DNA of 8,451 nt from Panacagrimonas sp041635265 (GTDB taxonomy: Bacteria > Pseudomonadota > Gammaproteobacteria > Nevskiales > Nevskiaceae). Every line of letters starts with the position of its first letter. Within the stretch, counting starts at the first letter, position 1. The stretch is taken from assembly GCA_041635265.1 (NCBI GenBank), contig JBFJJV010000126.1, forward strand, positions 1 through 8,451, written 5' to 3'. The notes below the pieces were generated by a model. It was given only the letters and a program-made list of their open reading frames with translations, did no database searches and was not told where the DNA came from. Positions 6,025 to 8,451 of this stretch are shown piece by piece. The translations under genes and the position numbers were made by a program.

Positions 6025-8451
6025 CTAACGCAGATAGCGCGCCTTGACGGCTGCGGGTGCAAATTCCGCCTGCCTCATCTTGATATTGAATTGCCCTGCG
6101 GGTTCCTCAGCCAGCAGACGATTGATCAGATACCGTCCATCCTGCAGGTCATATGTCACGACCGGGTAGGTATTTGCGGCCTGTATATCGTACTGCGGCA
6201 GCAGGTGTCCCTCCTGAAAACGCCACAACTTACCGCTCCGATCAAAATTTTCCACCAACAAGACGTTCCATGAGTCCTCATCCACATAGAAGCGCCGCAG
6301 ACCAAAACTGTGTCGCTTGCCACCGCGCTCTGTCGCTTCGATGACCCAGACTCGATGCAGTTCGTAGCGCGCGGCATCCGGATTGAGGTAGCGCCCCTTC
6401 AATAGGGACTCATATTTGTGACTCCCATCGGATGTGCGGAAGCTATTGTAAGGTACATGAATCTCACGCTTGCCGAGCAGCTTCCATACGTAGCGATCAA
6501 ATGCGCCGTTGTACATGTCGACCATATCAAGAGACATCATGCCTTCGGTGCCAGGAAAAGGCTGGTCATAGCCGACTGCCGGAATTCGAAATAATCTGCC
6601 GGATTTGGGCGGCGCGACCCAAACCGCGCGCGGGCGCTCCTCGTCATTGGCGGTTTCGTGAACCAAGGCGACAAAATTGTTGATGCCGACCCCTTTGTAG
6701 CGCAGCAAATAGTACAGCAGCACATTGCTCTCGCTCAGGCTGCCTCCAGTCTGCGTATGACCATACTCATAGAGGGCGCGCTCATTGAGCTGCACGCTCA
6801 GTGTCGCTTCGCCGCGCTCAGAAAACACTTTCTGCTGACTCTGAATTTCCGCCGTGTTGCCGCGATAACGTACGCGGTGATTCCACATGACTTCCACCCC
6901 CGACTCCGGCACGGGAAAGGGAAAGCCAAGCTTGGCCCCGCTCAGCCCATCGGAACCCAATAGTTCGGCGCGCGCCCGGTTCGCCCGCGTGGCGTCGTAA
7001 ATAGCTTGCGGGAAGCTCACACTGCGGCGCGTTGTATAGACCGGCAAGCGATATCCCTTGCGGCCAGCGAGCAGAGCACGATGCCCCTCAGAGAGCTTGG
7101 CCGCATACTTGGCGGCATTGCTCGCACTGATGGTAAACAGGGGGCGATCGGCAGCGTAAGGATCCAGTAACTTCCCACCGTTCCTGAAACCTGGAGGCCA
7201 CAATGATCGACTCAGTCCACCTGCCCAATCTGGAATAGTGCCGTCCTCGTTGCCCTCTCTTTCCGCGCCAATCGGCGTCAGCTCGCCCGTGCTTTTTTTG
7301 AGCGATGCAGACAGGTGTTCCACGGCCCCGAGACCAACGTGGCCCGGCCCTGAAAGGCGGCTACTCAGAGCAACCTCCCGTGCCTGGCTTCGTTGAGCTT
7401 CAGCCGCAGCGGCCAAGGCCTGCTCGCGAGCACGGCCGGATTCCAGATAGGTAATCCAGTCCATCGCCAGACTTTTCTGCGGTTTAAATGCGGCTGCCTG
7501 TCGGAATGCGTCGAGCGCGCCGCCAATGTCAGCGGTTTGATAGCGCGCCAGTCCCAGGCTCATCAGCAAAGGGCCAGTCTCCCTTCCCCTCTGCAAAGCC
7601 TGAGCGAGAGCCCTTTCAGCCCCTGAATAGTTTTCCAGTTCAAGCTGCAGCTGCGCGATCTGCTCATACACGGCTCGACTAGGCTTCTTTGCGGCAATCG
7701 AGTTGAGCACGCTGAGCCCCAGCTGCGGCTCACGCGCTCGAACCCACAACGCCGCCAACAGTTCCTGATTTTCGATACTGTCAGGAATCAGGCCGGACTT
7801 GATCCAGGTTTGAAGTACCGAACCGGCCTCAAATGGCGCCCCGATCTGGCCAGTGAGGGTCACCAGCCGGAGCCGATCATCCGTCGTTTTCAGATAACCC
7901 AGACGACTCGCAATCTCCATGGTCGCCTGCGCTCGAAGCTTGTCGTTCGCCTTCAGATAAAGAGCGGACAGTTGAATCCATCCTGTGGGGTCCGCTGCCT
8001 CTTCACGCAACAAATCCTCTAGAAGCTGGGCCGCAGACGAATTCTCACCGGCGCCGATATAGGCCGCGACCAGGGCCTGACGCCAGCTGCGCTCCGGTCT
8101 GGACGTGTCGGTAATGCCTCTTTTCAGATGTGGAATGGCCTGCCTGTATTGCTTGAATTCCAGATGGGCCGCACCGAGCGCGACCCGAACTTGGGGCGAG
8201 GCATCGCCTGATTCGACCAGGGCTTTAAGTTGTGGAAGCTGGCTTTTGAGATCCCCGGTGGCCAGCCCCAGCGAGGCCAGATCCTTTTTCATGCGCTGCT
8301 CGACGGGTCCTGACAATGCGTTCTGTTTCAGCGCCTCTTGCAACAAACTCTGAGCGCGCTTGTAATCTTTTTTATTGGCCGCGGTCGCTGCCATGTCCCG
8401 CAATAACAAGGCCCGTGCATAGGGATCTTTGGTCCCTTTCAGCAGTTCTGC
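6025..8451 (-). CDS. TPR–DUF1329 fusion protein (partial, N-terminus beyond the window)
   Basis: The frame is open from the right edge to a TAG at 6027-6025, giving 808 visible residues. A TTG at 8409 could be read as a start, but the frame and helical repeat sequence continue upstream of it, so the gene is truncated by the window. Visible residues 1 to about 350 are tetratricopeptide-type helical repeats, for example DPTGWIQLSALYLKANDKLR near 154 and LLMSLGLARY...AAAFKP near 294-324. A polar, Ala/Ser-rich linker (352-386) leads into a full DUF1329 domain (about 387-785): GELTPIGAEREGNEDGTIPD, YTTRRSVSFPQAIYDAT, RYELHRVWVIEAT and RFYVDEDSW. DUF1329 proteins are normally exported, stand-alone proteins of about 450 residues that resemble outer-membrane lipoprotein-sorting (LolA/LolB-like) folds. 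Here the usual signal peptide is replaced by the TPR part, so any signal must lie outside. No frameshift is apparent. Function is unknown; envelope assembly or transport of a hydrophobic molecule is a guess. It is separated by 226 bases from lapB, and a shared role is not shown. Confidence 0.85.
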   Translation of the reverse strand, partial: AELLKGTKDPYARALLLRDMAATAANKKDYKRAQSLLQEALKQNALSGPVEQRMKKDLASLGLATGDLKSQLPQLKALVESGDASPQVRVALGAAHLEFKQYRQAIPHLKRGITDTSRPERSWRQALVAAYIGAGENSSAAQLLEDLLREEAADPTGWIQLSALYLKANDKLRAQATMEIASRLGYLKTTDDRLRLVTLTGQIGAPFEAGSVLQTWIKSGLIPDSIENQELLAALWVRAREPQLGLSVLNSIAAKKPSRAVYEQIAQLQLELENYSGAERALAQALQRGRETGPLLMSLGLARYQTADIGGALDAFRQAAAFKPQKSLAMDWITYLESGRAREQALAAAAEAQRSQAREVALSSRLSGPGHVGLGAVEHLSASLKKSTGELTPIGAEREGNEDGTIPDWAGGLSRSLWPPGFRNGGKLLDPYAADRPLFTISASNAAKYAAKLSEGHRALLAGRKGYRLPVYTTRRSVSFPQAIYDATRANRARAELLGSDGLSGAKLGFPFPVPESGVEVMWNHRVRYRGNTAEIQSQQKVFSERGEATLSVQLNERALYEYGHTQTGGSLSESNVLLYYLLRYKGVGINNFVALVHETANDEERPRAVWVAPPKSGRLFRIPAVGYDQPFPGTEGMMSLDMVDMYNGAFDRYVWKLLGKREIHVPYNSFRTSDGSHKYESLLKGRYLNPDAARYELHRVWVIEATERGGKRHSFGLRRFYVDEDSWNVLLVENFDRSGKLWRFQEGHLLPQYDIQAANTYPVVTYDLQDGRYLINRLLAEEPAGQFNIKMRQAEFAPAAVKARYLR

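Noticed and set aside
8407..8409. TTG as start codon of the TPR–DUF1329 protein
   Set aside because: The frame is open for 14 more codons to the window edge and the upstream residues continue the helical pattern, so the true start is outside.

Overview
The window reads almost entirely on the minus strand and holds most of a type I secretion locus for a giant, LapA-like surface adhesin, followed (toward the right edge) by an unrelated-looking TPR–DUF1329 fusion gene. The moderately GC-rich coding sequence, the LapA/LapB/LapC family signatures and the DUF1329 domain point to a gamma- or betaproteobacterium that makes biofilms. I cannot name the genus from the sequence.

In order of transcription (right to left): (1) 8451 to 6025, the 3' 808 codons of a gene whose N-terminus lies outside the window: tetratricopeptide repeats joined in frame to a DUF1329 domain. 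(2) 6024 to 5799, a 226-base intergenic region with a run of eight G (minus strand), a small palindrome and a possible -10 box. (3) 5798 to 3663, lapB-type ABC exporter with a degenerate C39 domain. (4) 3660 to 2212, lapC-type HlyD membrane-fusion protein. (5) 2210 to 1584, a LuxR/NarL-type regulator with a degenerate receiver domain. Genes 3-5 are separated by only 2 and 1 bases and are surely one operon. (6) 1583 to 1308, a 276-base intergenic region with a strong 13-bp-arm inverted repeat, a GC-rich hairpin, a 13-base palindrome and an AT-rich stretch before a good ribosome binding site. (7) 1307 to 1, the first 435 codons of the adhesin. This open frame runs off the left edge.

How they work together: the adhesin has an N-terminal retention module with a TAAG motif at residues 107-110, the site cut by the periplasmic LapG protease in the Pseudomonas LapA system. 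The model is that LapB and LapC, with a TolC/LapE-type outer-membrane protein not present here, export the adhesin C-terminus first. The retention module plugs the outer-membrane pore, and LapG (controlled by the c-di-GMP receptor LapD) releases the adhesin when biofilm should disperse. The LuxR-type protein, encoded between exporter and adhesin, is a natural candidate for a dedicated regulator of the adhesin. Neither lapD, lapG nor lapE lies in the window, so those steps are inference.

The least ordinary items are the TPR–DUF1329 fusion, the coupled regulator with a non-canonical receiver, and the dyad-rich adhesin promoter region. I found no tRNA, rRNA, CRISPR array, transposase or phage gene.
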